DNA from: Ligustrum vulgare
Lineage: Eukaryota; Streptophyta; Magnoliopsida; Lamiales; Oleaceae
DNA: 64,000 bases
Assembly: GCA_963555705.1 (NCBI GenBank)
Contig: OY743179.1
Coordinates: 20,158,692 to 20,222,691, forward strand
Direction of reading: 5' to 3'
The first letter of the stretch is position 1; each line of letters starts with the position of its first letter. This document shows, piece by piece, positions 11,142-24,137 of this stretch. A program made the translations under genes and the position numbers. Below the pieces are notes generated by a model. The model ran no database searches. It saw only the letters and a program-made list of their open reading frames with translations, and was not told the DNA's origin.

Positions 11142-11396
11142 TTAAAGAATTCAACTCGCAGTAGGTTTAATTCTTTAATGTCCACAAACGTCTTAATCAA
11201 AATTTAACCGTTGGCATTTGGTTCGATTTTAAAATTGACCAAGGTATTCATCTGTAAAACTTAGCCGTTAAGAACATCGACCTAGTCAAGAAAGTTGACA
11301 ACAATAATTCATATAAAGAAAGACCCATGTTTTACTTTTGATTACTTTTAGCTTAAACAACGTTTTTTCTGAAAGCGAGACAATAATACATATTAT

Positions 11397-11571
11397 GACC
11401 TTGTTTGATTCTCATTAAATTTATCTCTTTTTTCTACAGTATTCAATCTCAACCATCTATTAAAAGTCAAGTCCACAATATTTGACTTTTCAACCAAATC
11501 TCATCCATCTATTCTCCTAAAAATTACTATTCATTAAAAAAAACTCTTTTTAAACAATACCAAACACACAG
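11397..11571. mobile_element. Small MITE, family E/F, copy E
   Basis: Starts ACCTTGTTTGATT and ends AATACCAAACACA. The interior (ACTTTTCAACCAAATCTCA, ACTATTCATTAAAAAAAACT) is the reverse complement of 40441-40604, so the two are copies of one family. There is no coding capacity. Confidence 0.65.
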
Positions 11572-11707
11572 TATATATAAATAAATAATTTTATGTGTTA
11601 TACTGTTAATCTCGGTTCGATTTTGCTTTAACTCGAAGTGTATCGACTTTTCGAGGCACTTCTAAAATGTGAAGAAAATAATTTAACAAGAACACGCTAG
11701 TATGTTG

Positions 11708-11904
11708 GGCTATGTTTGACAAACTGTTAATAAACAGACGTTTATAAATAACGACGTGACAATATTTCATTGATCATTTAAAAAAAAATTCAAAAATTGT
11801 GGTGAAATTCTTCGACCAATCAAAATTGTTGATTTTCCAGAAAAAAAGTTCAATGAAATATTATCACATGATTGTTTATAAACAAACTTTTACCAAACAG
11901 AGGC
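11708..11904. mobile_element. Small Tourist-like MITE
   Basis: Termini GGCTATGTTTG and inverse GCCTCTGTTTG are followed by further paired TAAACA/TTTATAAACA arms. The flanking trinucleotides are TTG and TTA. It is about 197 bp and AT-rich. Confidence 0.5.
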
Positions 11905-14819
11905 TTACCATATAAGTAAAGCAGATGATGTTTTACAAAATTTATCTCCAACGCAATTCGACGTTGACATTATCACGCTTACATGACGAAAGAATCTAGA
12001 GCTCCGTCTAGATTTAGGAACTTTGTTAAGCATATTGACTCAACACAGCATAATTTATAATTTTCATATAGATATAGATGTGATTGTATATTTAGGGCGG
12101 AGGCCGTAAACAATATTAATGGATCATATAGTTTTCATTGGAGATTAATATTAAACATGGGTTTCTATTCACTGGTAAATGCTTGTTGTATATCAATTAT
12201 CTACATATTCTGGTATAGATTGATGAGGTGATGATAAATTGAATTAAAATTGTCAAAATCTCTTCACTAATTAACGGTTGTTATAACATCCCGAGAATTT
12301 ATGGCGTTTATACAAGTGATTTTTGGATGTTATTGTAAAAACAATAAACAGAAATGATAAAAATCATAGATTTCTAATTTAAGAAAAAACGTTATCTCTT
12401 TTCGAGACGATCATTTGAACATTTCCGATATTCATTAGAGAATTCTATATGTCTACAATATAGTTCTTGAAACAAACTTCGAGAATATAAAATTGGTTTG
12501 CAAGTTCGATCGACAAATTATCGTCGATGAATTTTTGAAAGTAGCATGTTATCGAATATTTTGAAATCTTAGTTTCGAGGTGCCTACTTTAACATATCAT
12601 AACTTTCACTACAATTGACCTTTTTGCACACAGTAAAATTTATATGAAACTAGGTGAATAACACTTTACATAAATACCAGAAATATAACCATTGGAATCC
12701 ATTTGATACACAGAAGCTAAACAAGGAAGAAATTAACTCAACAAAAATGGCATGTAGAGGAATTGGTTTGAATGATGTGGCTACCCTAATAATAGCTCTG
12801 CCACACTACACCTTGTTGTGCCAAATGGCTCATGAAGAAGGAAACTCATTCGAGTAATGATTAATAGGAAATTAAGAAAATTAGAAAAATGATGAATTTT
12901 AACCTATAAATAGGGAAGGTAATAGGATGTTCTTCATCAAAAAAATAAAGCAAAAATGAAGCAGTATAATACCCATTAGAGTGAAGCAACGAAATTCTCT
13001 CCGTAAGATACTTCTTTTTGCCATGACGAATAAGGAAATAACTTGTTTCCAAGACCCTTGCAATGCTAGAAAGCCTCCTCCCTAATCAATTGTGATGTTT
13101 GGAATGTTTAGGAGCTGTAAAATAGTCAAAATGGAGGTTGGAAGCCTAGGTTTTTCGTTGCAGGCACACAGGGGTCGACCCCGGCTCAAAATTGACTCTT
13201 TGATGCTTTGGAGTCGACCCTTGCAGACAGCTCGGTAGTCCAACTTCGTTCAGCCATAACATTCGCGTCACAACTCCATTTGGGATTCATAAAGTGCATT
13301 GAACTCCACATTCGATGATCTTTTCAATGATATATTATAAGTTTCATGGAGATATTTGTATTAATAATATTTTTACACAGATTTCTCAACATACACGGGT
13401 GCATGAAGCTCGTTGGTAGGCACCCATATCAATATGAAACTATCATAAGAAACTTTCATCCATTAATTCAGGTAAGTGGGGGTAATTTTAGTATATGCTT
13501 GATTGAATTATATAATGATGTAGGTGAGATATTTTTACTTGACTCATTTAATTGATAATGTAATCGAAGTATGATTACTTGATTTATATCATTAGAATAT
13601 GATTAATAGAATTATATGGTTTCTGTTGATATAAATTTTGGACTAGTGAAAATATCAACGTGTTTTTCCTCTACTTCAATTCGTCTCCTTCTTACGGCAA
13701 CTTTTTTCTTAGTTTACTTGTTAGCTTCCCCTACCTTAGCCAACATTGTTACTTCATTCCTTTTGGGGTTAACTAGATTCCTGGATGCTTATTCATGTCA
13801 ATATGCTGATTATATGGGATTGATCCTATTTAGGTCTCAATCATCTCTCTTTCTACTTTAGCTACTTGATTAGGGGTGATTCCATTATTCACCTGCTGCA
13901 TGATATTGTTAATTGTTGGACATTTCCTTGACGGGTTGTGGTCCAGTAATTCTTCATCATTGGGCGTAATGTGGCCCAATAGTAGTTTTGGGTCTATTTT
14001 TATTTCATTTACAAACTCATTTATAGTTTGATAAGATACGAATGAAAAATGTTTACTTTGTTGAAATATACTCAAGTTAATATGAGAGTAATTTGACTGA
14101 TAACATGTTAGAGATTGCTTATTTGACTTATAAGACATGAATATGTAGTTAGAACATATGTTATTTATATTTATTAATTAAGGACGTGTGATGAAATTAA
14201 GGTAACATAAGATATATTGAGGCACTATCTAAGTAAAAATACATTAATATGGTACTTATTTTGTAGCTTTCATTTAAATGGAAAATGACTTTGACAAGAA
14301 ATGCTTAAGTTATCTAGAATTGAAGGAAAACGTAATATTTATTTAGTAGTAAGTTAATAATTGTGAATATAATGATCATGATAGTACATCTAGAAGTTCA
14401 CACGTGGAAGTTAAATGTGACAAATGGTGGATAAATGAAAGTGTACAATAAGACTATATAAATTTGAATCATAGGGGTCGACCCCCTACAGAGGGCTCGA
14501 TACCCGTGTAACTAACGTTTTTAGTATGGTCGACCCCTACCGCGTGCCTTTTGAAAATTTTCAGAAAAATTGTTCTTTTCCTTTAATGCTCATATCGTAT
14601 ATGAAATATTTGATTGACATCGTGAAATAAATATGTTCATTTGAAAGATAGATTGGTAAAATATATGCTTAATTGAAATATGAGCATAATATGCTTATTT
14701 GGCGTATTAATTGACAACGTGATTGAAATATACTCGATCGATTGATATTGCAAATAGAATGAATTAGTTATAACTTGAATTGAGATACATGGATTGTGAA
14801 TATCTTAAATGTGATTGGT
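11905..14819. repeat. Old repetitive DNA hosting the copia insertion (left part)
   Basis: No host gene was seen. TAACATCCCGAGAATTT at 12290 and paired GGGTCGACCCC-type motifs near 13170-13220 and 14470-14540 resemble LTR or leader sequence of old retroelements. Reading frames at 12654, 13346 and 13616 show no family features. The same AT-rich texture resumes after 19747, so the two parts were one unit before the copia insertion. Confidence 0.4.
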
Positions 14820-14824
14820 ATTGA
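14820..14824. repeat. Target-site duplication ATTGA (left)
   Basis: ATTGA directly before the 5' LTR is repeated exactly at 19742-19746 after the 3' LTR. Five bases is the normal Ty1/copia duplication. Confidence 0.9.
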
Positions 14825-15023
14825 TGTTGGCGTGAGTTGTCAATAACAAGGGTTACCATATTAAGCTTGATGGGTAATTACCAATTCAGTAATAGGAGAA
14901 TCTTCTGGTTAAGGAAACCAGAGAATTAGCCTAAGTTAGCTGTAGTATTTGATTCATTATTTTCTGTATATATACGGCTGTAGTGATTGAGAAGAATATA
15001 TGAAAATCATACCTTTCTTGACA
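14825..15023 (+). repeat. 5' LTR
   Basis: 199 bp, TGTTGGCG to TTGACA, with a TATATATA box near 14970. It differs from the 3' LTR at four sites; three of the four fit C-to-T change (G/A, C/T, C/T). Confidence 0.95.
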
Positions 15024-15035
15024 TGGTATCAGAGA
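15024..15035 (+). promoter_or_regulatory. Primer binding site (initiator tRNA-Met type)
   Basis: TGGTATCAGAGA directly follows the LTR. It is one base from the canonical copia TGGTATCAGAGC. Confidence 0.9.
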
Positions 15036-15091
15036 GGAGATCCTAGGGTTTCCTGCTACAACCCCCGACTTTGTCATATTGATCTAAAAAT

Positions 15092-18000
15092 ATGGCAGAC
15101 CAGACTACAATCCAAAAAGGCTTGATGGTAGACCAGACACAGGAGGAGTCCTCAACTGTTGCAATCCTCAATGACCTAACGACCCGAATGACACAAGTCT
15201 TGACCCAGAATCAAACACTAGCCCCTGAACCTTCTGCTGCACCAATTGGCATCAAGCTAGACTGCTCTAACTATGGTTTATGGTCCCAAGTTGTCGAGAT
15301 GTATATATCCGGCAAAGACAAATTGGGATACATCAATGGAGACATTCCACAACCTGAATCAACTGATCCGACGTTTCTAAAGTGGCGAACAGAGAATGCA
15401 ATTGTGAAAGGTTGGTTAATTAACTCAATGGAACCACCTCTAATCGGAAATTTTATTCGATTTCCCACAGCAAAACAGGTATGGGATGCGATTTCTACTA
15501 CCTACTTTGATGGCTCAGAAACCTCCCAAGTATATGGTTTGAAGAGACGTGTAACGAGGATGAGACAAGCTGAAGGATCTGGTGAAGAGTATTACAATGG
15601 TTTACAGGGCTTGTGGAGAGAAATTGATTTCCGTAGGCCTAACCCGATGGAGTGCGAAGCTGATATAAACAAATACAATTTGGCTGTGCAGGAAGATAGA
15701 GTTTATCTTTTCTTAGATGGACTGGATGATAACTTAGACAAAATTCGGGCTGATGTGCTTCAAATTCGACCATTTCCTTCAGTTGAGCAGGCCTATGCTC
15801 ATGTTCACAGAGAAGCTACAAGACAATCTGTTATGAAACCAAGCATGGAACATTCAGTGGCTGTTGCAATGGCTTCTAAAGTGGTCAAAACTGAAGCTCA
15901 ACAACCAACAATGCTTCAGATATCTAGGGCGGGTTCCTTCTCATCTGGGAAGTTTAATACAAGTTCAAAAAATAAGACACAAGCTGAGGGAGGATGTACA
16001 CATTTTGGGAGCAAGAAACATAGCCGTGATACCTGTTTTAAAATACACGGGTACCCAGAATGGTGGAATGAACTTAAGGCACGAAAACAACGCGAGCGTG
16101 AGCCTAACGCTAATGGAGAACAGGGACGGGATGCCTTGGCTAATGGAGAACCTTCATTGTCTTATACTTCTTTGGTGAACTCAACTGAAGAGACTAACTC
16201 TCTCGAAGGTAACTATGGTTGTGCACTGATTGGTTCTAGTCAGGGCCATGAACATGGCTGGATTGTTGATTCGGGAGCAACCGATCACATGACTTTTGAT
16301 GTTAATGACCTAGATACAATTACACAACCAAGGAGGCGTAGCATTGCTAATGCTAATGGGGTCACATACCCTGTTACTGGAGCTGGAACCGTTTCCCTAT
16401 CACCATCTCTCTCCTTATCTAATACTTTGCTTGTTCCATCTCTATCAAATAAGCTATTATCCGTAGCCCAAGTCACTGATGAACTAAATTGTGTTGCTCT
16501 TATATATCCTACTTTTTGCTTATTTCAGGATATTTTCACACAGGAGATCATTGGGCGTGGTACTAAGAGAGAGGGGTTGTACTACATGGATGATTTCAGA
16601 TTGGGGAAGACAAACAATGTGCATCACTCGACAAGTGTTAAAGACAAACATATTTGGCTTTGGCATCGTCGCATAGGACATCCGTCTTTCAGCTATATGA
16701 AGTATTTATTTCCTGACTTGTTTTCAACTTTGAATAATTTATACTTGAATGTGAAACGTGCACGTTAGCTAAAAGTTATCATGTAGCATTTCCATTAAGC
16801 TTGAATAGAAAAGATATTCCATTTTCCTTAATCCATTCTGATGTTTGGGGACCCTCCCCGATTTCTACTCTTTCTGGAACTCGTTGGTTTGTGACGTTTA
16901 TTGATGATTGTACTCGCATGACATGGTTATATTTGCTGAAAAATAAAGATGATGTTTTTAGAGTGTTTAAGTCCTTTCATGCAATGATCAAGACTCAATT
17001 TAATGGAAAACTCCAAATCCTTCGTTCTGACAATGGTGGAGAGTATGTTAATCAGGAATTTCAAACTTACTTTCAGAATGATGGCCTTCTTCATGAAACC
17101 TCTTGTGCACAAACACCACAACAAAAAGAGTAGCTGAACGAAAAAATAGGCACATTCTAGAAACTGCTCGTGCCCTATTGATTGGAGCACACATGCCGAC
17201 TAGATATTGGGATTCTGCAGTAGTTACAGCAGTACACTTATTAAACCGTATGCCTTCAAAGGTGTTGAATTTCAAGACTCCTTTTCAAGCTCTCTCCAAC
17301 CACGTGCCCCTACCTTCTACCTTGTTGATTTCTCCTCGAGTATTTGGATGTGTTGCTTTTGTTCATCTCCATAAAAACCAGCACACTAAACTTGATCCTT
17401 GTGCAGTTCGTTGTATTTTCTTGGGGTATGGTACATTGAAAAAGGGCTATCATTGCTACAATCCTACTACTAGACGTACCTATGTCACCATGGATGTTAC
17501 TTTCGTAGAGTCTGAAAATTTTTACTCCTCACCAGCATCCAATTCCACACTTCAGGGGGAGACACGATATGAAGAGCAGAATTGGTGGAATGGTGAGATA
17601 TTTGAAGACACTCATACTCCAGTATCAAATGAAGACAAGTCAAGGGACGAGATGAATAATGATATAACACAAGGTGAGGCAGAAACTTCAGGAGCAGTTG
17701 ACCTCGAAAATATGCAAAGTGTGGAGACTGAAATGCCCTCCTTAGTACCATGCGCCACGTCTCCTGAGAATATTCCTGAGGTAAGCCATTCCCCTATACT
17801 ATCTCCTGACAACAATTCATTAGATATCACTGTTGGTTATAACCTGCCTTTCAGACATAATCGAGGAAAACCCCCAAATCGATATTCACCAGATGGAGAA
17901 AAAAGAGGATCAAAGTATCCAATTGCCAACTATGTGTCGACTGATGGATTAGCAACTCCTCTCAGGGCATTTGTACACAACTTATCTGCATTCCATGTTC

Positions 18001-19535
18001 CTAATGGAGTACAACAGGCCTTGGAAGATCCGAAGTGGACTCAAGCAATAAAAGAAGAGATGGATGCACTACAGAAAAATAAAACATGGAGTCTTGTTCC
18101 ATCACCAGAAGGGAAGAAGACCGTTGGGTGCAGGTGGGTTTTCTCCATCAAACATAAGGCTGATGGATCCATTGAAAGATATAAGGCAAGACTTGTGGCG
18201 AAGGGATATACACAAACATATGGCATAGACTATCAGGAGACATTCTCCCCAGTGGAAAAGCTAAACACTATTAGAGTTTTATTGTCTCTTGCAGCAAACA
18301 TGGATTGGCCATTGCACCAGTTCGATGTAAAGAACGTGTTTCTTCATGGAGATCTTGAAGAAGAGGTTTATATAGATATCCCGCCCGGATTTAGTGCTCC
18401 TTCAAAGGCAGACGTGGTATGTAAATTGCACCGCTCATTGTATGGACTAAAACAATCTCCCTGTGCATGGTTTGGTCGTTTTAGCTTGGCTATGAAGAAG
18501 TATGGTTTTCAATAAAGCAACTCGAACCATACTTTATTTTTGAAACACCAACAAGGAAGAATAACTGCGTTAATAATCTATGTGGATGATATGATCATCA
18601 CAGGAAATGACAAAGAAGAAATCAACAGGCTTAAAGAAAATCTAGCAACTGAATTTGAGATGAAGAATCTTGGTGGTTTAAAATATTTCTTAGGGATTGA
18701 AGTAGCCAGATCAAGTAAAGGTATATTTCTTTAGCAAAGAAAATATGTGTTAGACTTACTTTCTGAAATTGGTATGCTTGACTGCAAGCCAGCCGATACC
18801 CCGATGGTTCAGAACCATAAGCTTGGAGAACATCCAAATCAAGTGCCAACGAATAAGGAAAGATATCAAAGATTGGTTGGCAAGCTAATTTATTTATCCC
18901 ACACTCGACCTGATATTGCCTATGCAGTGAGCGTAGTGAGCTAGTTTATGCACTCACCAAGCGAAGAGCATATGGAAGCAGTGATTAGAATTATTCGGTA
19001 CTTAAAATCTGCTCCAAGCAAGGGATTTTTGTTCTCAAAAAATAATCATCTAAATGTTGATGACTATACAAATGCAGACTGGGCGGGAAGCATCTCTGAC
19101 AGAAAGTCTACCTCAGGCTACTTCACATTTGTAGGAGGCAATCTTGTCACATGGAGAAGCAAGAAACAGAAAGTGGTGGCACTATCAAGCGCTGAAGCTG
19201 AGTTCAGAGGTATGGCCAAGTCACTTTGTGAACTTCTGTGGCTCAAGATGTTATTGACTGAGATTGGTTTTGCACCCAAGTCTGCTATGAACTTATTCTG
19301 TGACAATAAGGCAGCCATTGACATCTCTCACGATCCAATTCAGCATGACAGGACAAAACACATTGAAGTGGATCGATATTTCATCAAGCAGAATCTCGAG
19401 TCCAAGATAGTTCAGTTTCCATTTGTTAAGTCTGAAGACCAATTAGCAGACATACTTACAAAAGCTCTTCCGAGCAAGGTCTTTCATAACTCACTTCACA
19501 AGTTAGGCATCAGCGATATCTATGCACCAACTTGA
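15092..19535 (+). pseudogene. copia gag-pol, broken by two frameshifts and three stops
   Basis: Gag with an altered zinc knuckle (second Cys replaced by Phe near 15998), protease with DSGATDHM near 16270, then a pre-integrase segment. The frame breaks at about 16740-16766. Integrase (SDVWG, SDNGGEY) follows until a second frame break at about 17126-17131; the integrase C-terminus and reverse transcriptase run from 17130 to 18512. In-frame stops are at 18513-18515, 18732-18734 and 18942-18944. The YVDD motif lies near 18578, and RNase H (DWAG near 19078, then SSAEAEF) runs to the true end at 19535. Two of the three stops (CAA or CAG to TAA or TAG) fit cytosine deamination; the third would be a C-to-A change. 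Confidence 0.93.
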
Positions 19536-19542
19536 GGGGGAG
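19534..19542 (+). promoter_or_regulatory. Polypurine tract
   Basis: GAGGGGGAG abuts the 3' LTR and would prime plus-strand synthesis. Confidence 0.9.
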
Positions 19543-19741
19543 TGTTGGCGTGAGTTGTCAATAACAAAGGTTACCATATTAAGCTTGATGGGTAATTACC
19601 AATTCAGTAATAGGAGAATCTTCTGGTTAAGGAAACAAGAGAATTAGCCTAAGTTAGCTGTAGTATTTGATTCATTATTTTCTGTATATATATGGTTGTA
19701 GTGATTGAGAAGAATATATGAAAATCATACCTTTCTTGACA
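19543..19741 (+). repeat. 3' LTR
   Basis: 199 bp, TGTTGGCG to TTGACA, followed by the ATTGA duplication at 19742-19746. Confidence 0.95.
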
Positions 19742-19746
19742 ATTGA

Positions 19747-20830
19747 TACAATTGAAATGTCATTACATGAGCTTTGCATATGTAACGTGTAACTGTATCG
19801 GATATGTAACGTCTAATTGATACATGAGATAATTGAGATATGAGATAATTAAAAAATTAATTGATTGTAAACATCTCGTCCACATTATTGACTACGGTTT
19901 CTCCATTGTACATCATTGTTATTATTGGCAATATCGATAATTGGATACTGGGAGCAGTCTCGTTGATCCCGAGATGTGTGACGATTGGTGTAATTGAAAA
20001 ATTAACCTTAGTATGTCAAATTAAGGTTAAATGATATAATCTTATTGATTGAATTATTGTGATTACCCTATCGATATTGAATTGAATGGAATCAAATTAT
20101 TGAGCACTTGGGGTATGATCTGAGAAAAGTAGGGGCCATCATTGTCATGCATTGAGATAGTTGTCTATCAGTACATTATATAGTTATTGATGTAGGAAAA
20201 GTATCTATGACGTACGAGTCACCGGTGTTAAGGTACCTACGGTATATTGCGATATACAATTGGACATTACAATTCAGATGTGTTGTTGAGTAGTCGATAA
20301 TTCTATACTACAACATATCATGATTTTGATATGCCAATTATTTTCGATTTATAGATATTCCAACCATATATCGAACTGTAACACTATAATTGATATGAAT
20401 GATTGATTGTTACATAGAATATATTGAACTGCATAAGTACAACTGATATGACATCAGTAATTGATTGTTATATAACATATTGAATCGTTTCACTATAACA
20501 TATATGATATCAATTGTGATATAGAATATATCAAATTGTATTACTCTAACTAATATAATAATATGAATGATTGATTGCTACACAAAATATGACACTTATG
20601 CACTATATTCTGTTTACTGGATATGTGTGTGCTCATCCCACATTTATCCATATTTCAAGTAGCCATAGAAATAAAAGACTCTTATGGATCTTCTGATGAT
20701 GAGATAGATGATGTGCTAGGTGACGACTTTAAGTTATGTGACTTATGAACAAGCAAATGTATTATTTCTATTACATGTTCATACAAAAAGATATATTGAT
20801 GTTTTTTGCAATATAATTTCATGATTTTTG
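19747..20830. repeat. Continuation of old repeat with degenerate ~70-bp tandem units
   Basis: Between about 20350 and 20600 units of the form ATATGAATGATTGATTGTTACAT followed by AATATATTGAA recur with drift. The motif TGTGTGCTCATCCC and GATGATGAGATAGATGATG near 20620-20720 are like those in old Ty3-type LTRs, which is a weak inference. There is no gene. Confidence 0.4.
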
Positions 20831-21058
20831 GTACAAATAGTACCTTGATATTATAAAATTCACATCATTTTTTAAATTAAAGAAAAATATTGTCTGAAAT
20901 TGAAGTCATGCTAGTTGTGCTTACATAATGTGAGCTAATGACAAAAAAATATTATTGAAGCTTTCATTTATTTTTATTTGTTTGGTTAGATTTTGACTCA
21001 ATCAAATTTCACTACATCATCTATTGTTGAACAAATCTGTAAGTTATAATATACATAT

Positions 21059-22170
21059 TGATACGAATCATAGTAGGCTTAATGGAAAAATCTACAACTC
21101 GAGCCAAATAAAAGTTCAAGTACATGTTCGAAGGCTTCAAATATCAAGTTGGAGATGAAATGAAGACAATTGAGATTTCAACCACGCGATCACGTGGTGC
21201 AATAATGGGGTGATCGCACGAGATGTCAAAAAACAACGCTAGATTAAAATTTCCTTCCATGCGATAGCGCGTCTTTACCCCGAACGATCACGCAGTTCTA
21301 CTATTTAGGGGTTTTTTCGCGTTTTATATTATTTTCTTTTTTTATTATTATTAATCTAGGGTTTTGTGGCTCTATTGCGGCTATCCTAGTTGTTAGGTCA
21401 TTTCTGTTACTTATTTATATATTATTTCTTTGTTGTAATAGTTATACTTTGATTTTTAATAAACTTATTGAGTGTTTTTCAATAATAAATGTGTAGATTT
21501 ACTTTACAAATTCGATTTTATCAAGATTAATCGTCTTGTGGCGTTCAAAATCCGAAAATATCAAGGATTTGGACAACCCTTGTGGCGTTCACGAATCTTG
21601 GTTTTTTTTTCCCGCATTGTCAGTTCCTACGTCGTGAAGCTCGGGTCAAGATCCTACTGTCCATCTCCAACCTGAATTTGGAAATTTTCGGGGTTTCTTC
21701 CACACTTTTCCTTCTCGGGATCACATCATCTAGTATTAGAGCTGGATTTTGAATTTATCTATCATAGTTTGATATTTATGAGTTTATAATAGAGTGCCAC
21801 ATAAAAAATCATTCATATCCCTTTTTTTTTAATAGTTTTAGTCTTTGTTTCATATTCTTCAGTTTTTAATCCAGAATATCATAAAAAAATTAAAGAACTA
21901 CTTTTTTGAATTCTTTAAATCTTGACTTTCATGAATTCTTGATGTCGTTTTTGCACAAAATTCATTCTTAGTTCTTGTGTCAAATTATACCATTCCATTC
22001 CAAATGTCTAAATTTCGAGAAAAATCTTCATCTAGATGGGTTAACGATAAAGACCATGTGTGAAGGATTTTTCAAAAGAGTATAGGAGATGTTATGATGA
22101 GGTTGGATAAATTAGATGAAAAAATTGTTAAATTGAAAAAGGAACGATCTCAAATACGTCATTTGTAAAA
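21059..22170 (+). mobile_element. LTR and gag stub of a degenerate retrotransposon
   Basis: A candidate LTR at 21059-21728 (TGATACGAATC to GGGATCACATCA) holds a TATA-like run near 21415. TAGTATTAGAGC at 21731-21742 resembles a degenerate initiator-tRNA primer site. Further on, 22004-22166 reads as a short lysine-rich gag start with a stop near 22055. No pol or second LTR was found, so the element is truncated. Confidence 0.5.
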
Positions 22171-22199
22171 TTATTCACATCAAACTTCATTTTTAAAAT

Positions 22200-23029
22200 A
22201 ATTACGTTCAATATGTTTTTACTTTTTTAAACCCAAAGTGATGCCGTTTATGACTTTTTAATCTGACGTAATTTTCTGTTAATAGAAAGTCGCAAACGAT
22301 GTCACTTTTTATTTTAAAAAATGGCAACATATTGAATCTATTTATTTTTACGAATGATTTATTGATTTGAATATTTTTATAAATAACTTATTTTTTCAAA
22401 TTATTTTAGCTGAACCGTGTATGATCCAATTTCCACAATCCAAAATTTAATTGAATTATTTTTGTTGGATTACCGAGAAAATTAAAATAGCACTTCTTAT
22501 TGGTTTTATTTGAAGTTGTTTCACTTTATTTTACAATTAAAATATTCTTTTATCCTCTATCGTCAAAATCAGGGTTACAAACTTGTTTTCTTTAATTTCA
22601 TAAAAGCAAACAATTTAATTTAGTCGACAAACTCAATTACTTGATTGAGGTGGTCGAGTTATACCTTTAAGTCAAGTTATTTGCGTCGAATGTGTTCCAT
22701 AGAATTTGAGCATAAGGCGACAACCTCACTCGCCTGGCCTCAGGTCTTACTTTAGTCACTAGTAAGATTATCTTGTTAATTTGCATCTTTATTATTTTGT
22801 TTCATTTGTTTTACTGGTTTTTCCTATGTTTTTTCTTTTGGCATCTTCCTTCCATTTTTATTTTTATTTATTTATTTATTTTTCTTGATTCAAAACTGAG
22901 TCAAAGTCTAACAAAAATTATATATTTACTTATCCATAGAAGATTCACAGCCCTTGCTTATTTAGGTGGAAGTCCAGCGATGTCAATTCATTCTTAATTG
23001 AAGTTTTCTTAACTCAAGGGTACATAAAA
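22200..23029. other. AT-rich spacer, nothing recognised
   Basis: A near-repeat of CAAATGATGTC/AAGTGATGCCG context lies near 22225-22320. Reading frames are T-rich and without domains. Confidence 0.4.
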
Positions 23030-23340
23030 ATTTCTATATATTACCAAAATTACAACATATATACTTTTAATTCGTGTAAATGTTGTTAAATAAAATTAGT
23101 GCATAAATTATATTCCGTTAATCAAAATACATGCATGATTTTATTTGCTATATATTGACATACAAATTAGTGTATTTGCTATTGACATACAAAATCATGC
23201 ATGTATTTCTATATATTACCAAAATTACAACATATATACTTTTAATTCGTGTAAATGTTGTTAAATAAAATTAGTGCATAAATTATATTCCGATAATCAA
23301 AATACATGCATGATTTTATTTGCTATTGACATACAAATTA
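23030..23340. repeat. 175-bp-period direct duplication with internal palindrome
   Basis: 23030-23150 is repeated at 23205-23325 with one mismatch. The intervening DNA carries AAAATCATGCATGTATT (23191-23207), the exact inverse of 23126-23142, giving a 17-bp inverted repeat with a 48-base loop. Confidence 0.85.
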
Positions 23341-23599
23341 TCATGTAGTATTTTGACTTACAAAAAACACAATACTTGCATAATAAGTAACATGGCAATG
23401 TAATGACATTAAGGAAAATGCAGAATATGAAGGAGATGAAATGAAATGAAGCGAGATATGCTAATGTAAATATCCTTAAAACGGATTTTTGCCCCTGCAA
23501 TGGTGCTAACATGATCAAATGGACGTCCGTTTACCAAGATATAACATATATTCCAAAAATTAATATAGCATCATATAAATTTTTGTCGGAAGAACCAAC

Positions 23600-23943
23600 A
23601 TTTGATTGAATTCTTCAAGACCACTATATATCGAACACGAAATTCAAAAATAATATAGAAATTATTTTGACAGAATTTGGAGAAGGGAAGAATTAGAAAT
23701 CAATTAGGAGTGAAGAAAACTGAATTAGGAGGATCTAATTTATAGATTTTAGTGCATCTCTTCAAATGTTCGTATATTTTGACACCATATCATGATTGCT
23801 GGTATAGATTGCACCTTATTAAAAGTCACGACTTTTTATTATACATATTTTGAATTTTGAAGAGTCGTACCCAATTAACACACATACTGGACACTTATTC
23901 CAATTCTCATTTAATAATTATAATTAACCCTTAAATTCCAACA
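23600..23943 (-). repeat. Possible solo LTR
   Basis: On the minus strand it begins TGTTGGAATTTAAGGG and has a CTATAAATTAGATCC-type TATA region typical of copia LTRs. The other end and a target duplication could not be fixed. Confidence 0.3.
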
Positions 23944-24137
23944 AAACGTATGATGCATTCTCGTCTTGTAATTTTTTTTTTTAAAATGAAAATCAATTGA
24001 GCCCCCAACATTCTCGGTAAAAACATCGTTAGTCACTCTAATACAAAGTTTGTTTGACAAATATATTGATAAATTTGATACAATATGTTGTCGAATTTGT
24101 GAAATGTGTGATTAAAATTGAAATTTGACCATTGAAA

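Larger units (their letters stand above)
14825..19741 (+). mobile_element. Ty1/copia LTR retrotransposon, structurally complete but coding-dead
   Basis: A 4917-bp element with 199-bp LTRs, a 5-bp target duplication, a tRNA-Met-type primer site and a polypurine tract. Order gag, protease, integrase, reverse transcriptase, RNase H, which is diagnostic of copia. The two LTRs differ at four positions (about 2%), so insertion is recent: of order 1-2 million years if a rate near 6.5e-9 per site per year applies. Two frameshifts and three in-frame stops mean it cannot make its own polyprotein. It interrupts an older AT-rich repeat. Confidence 0.95.
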
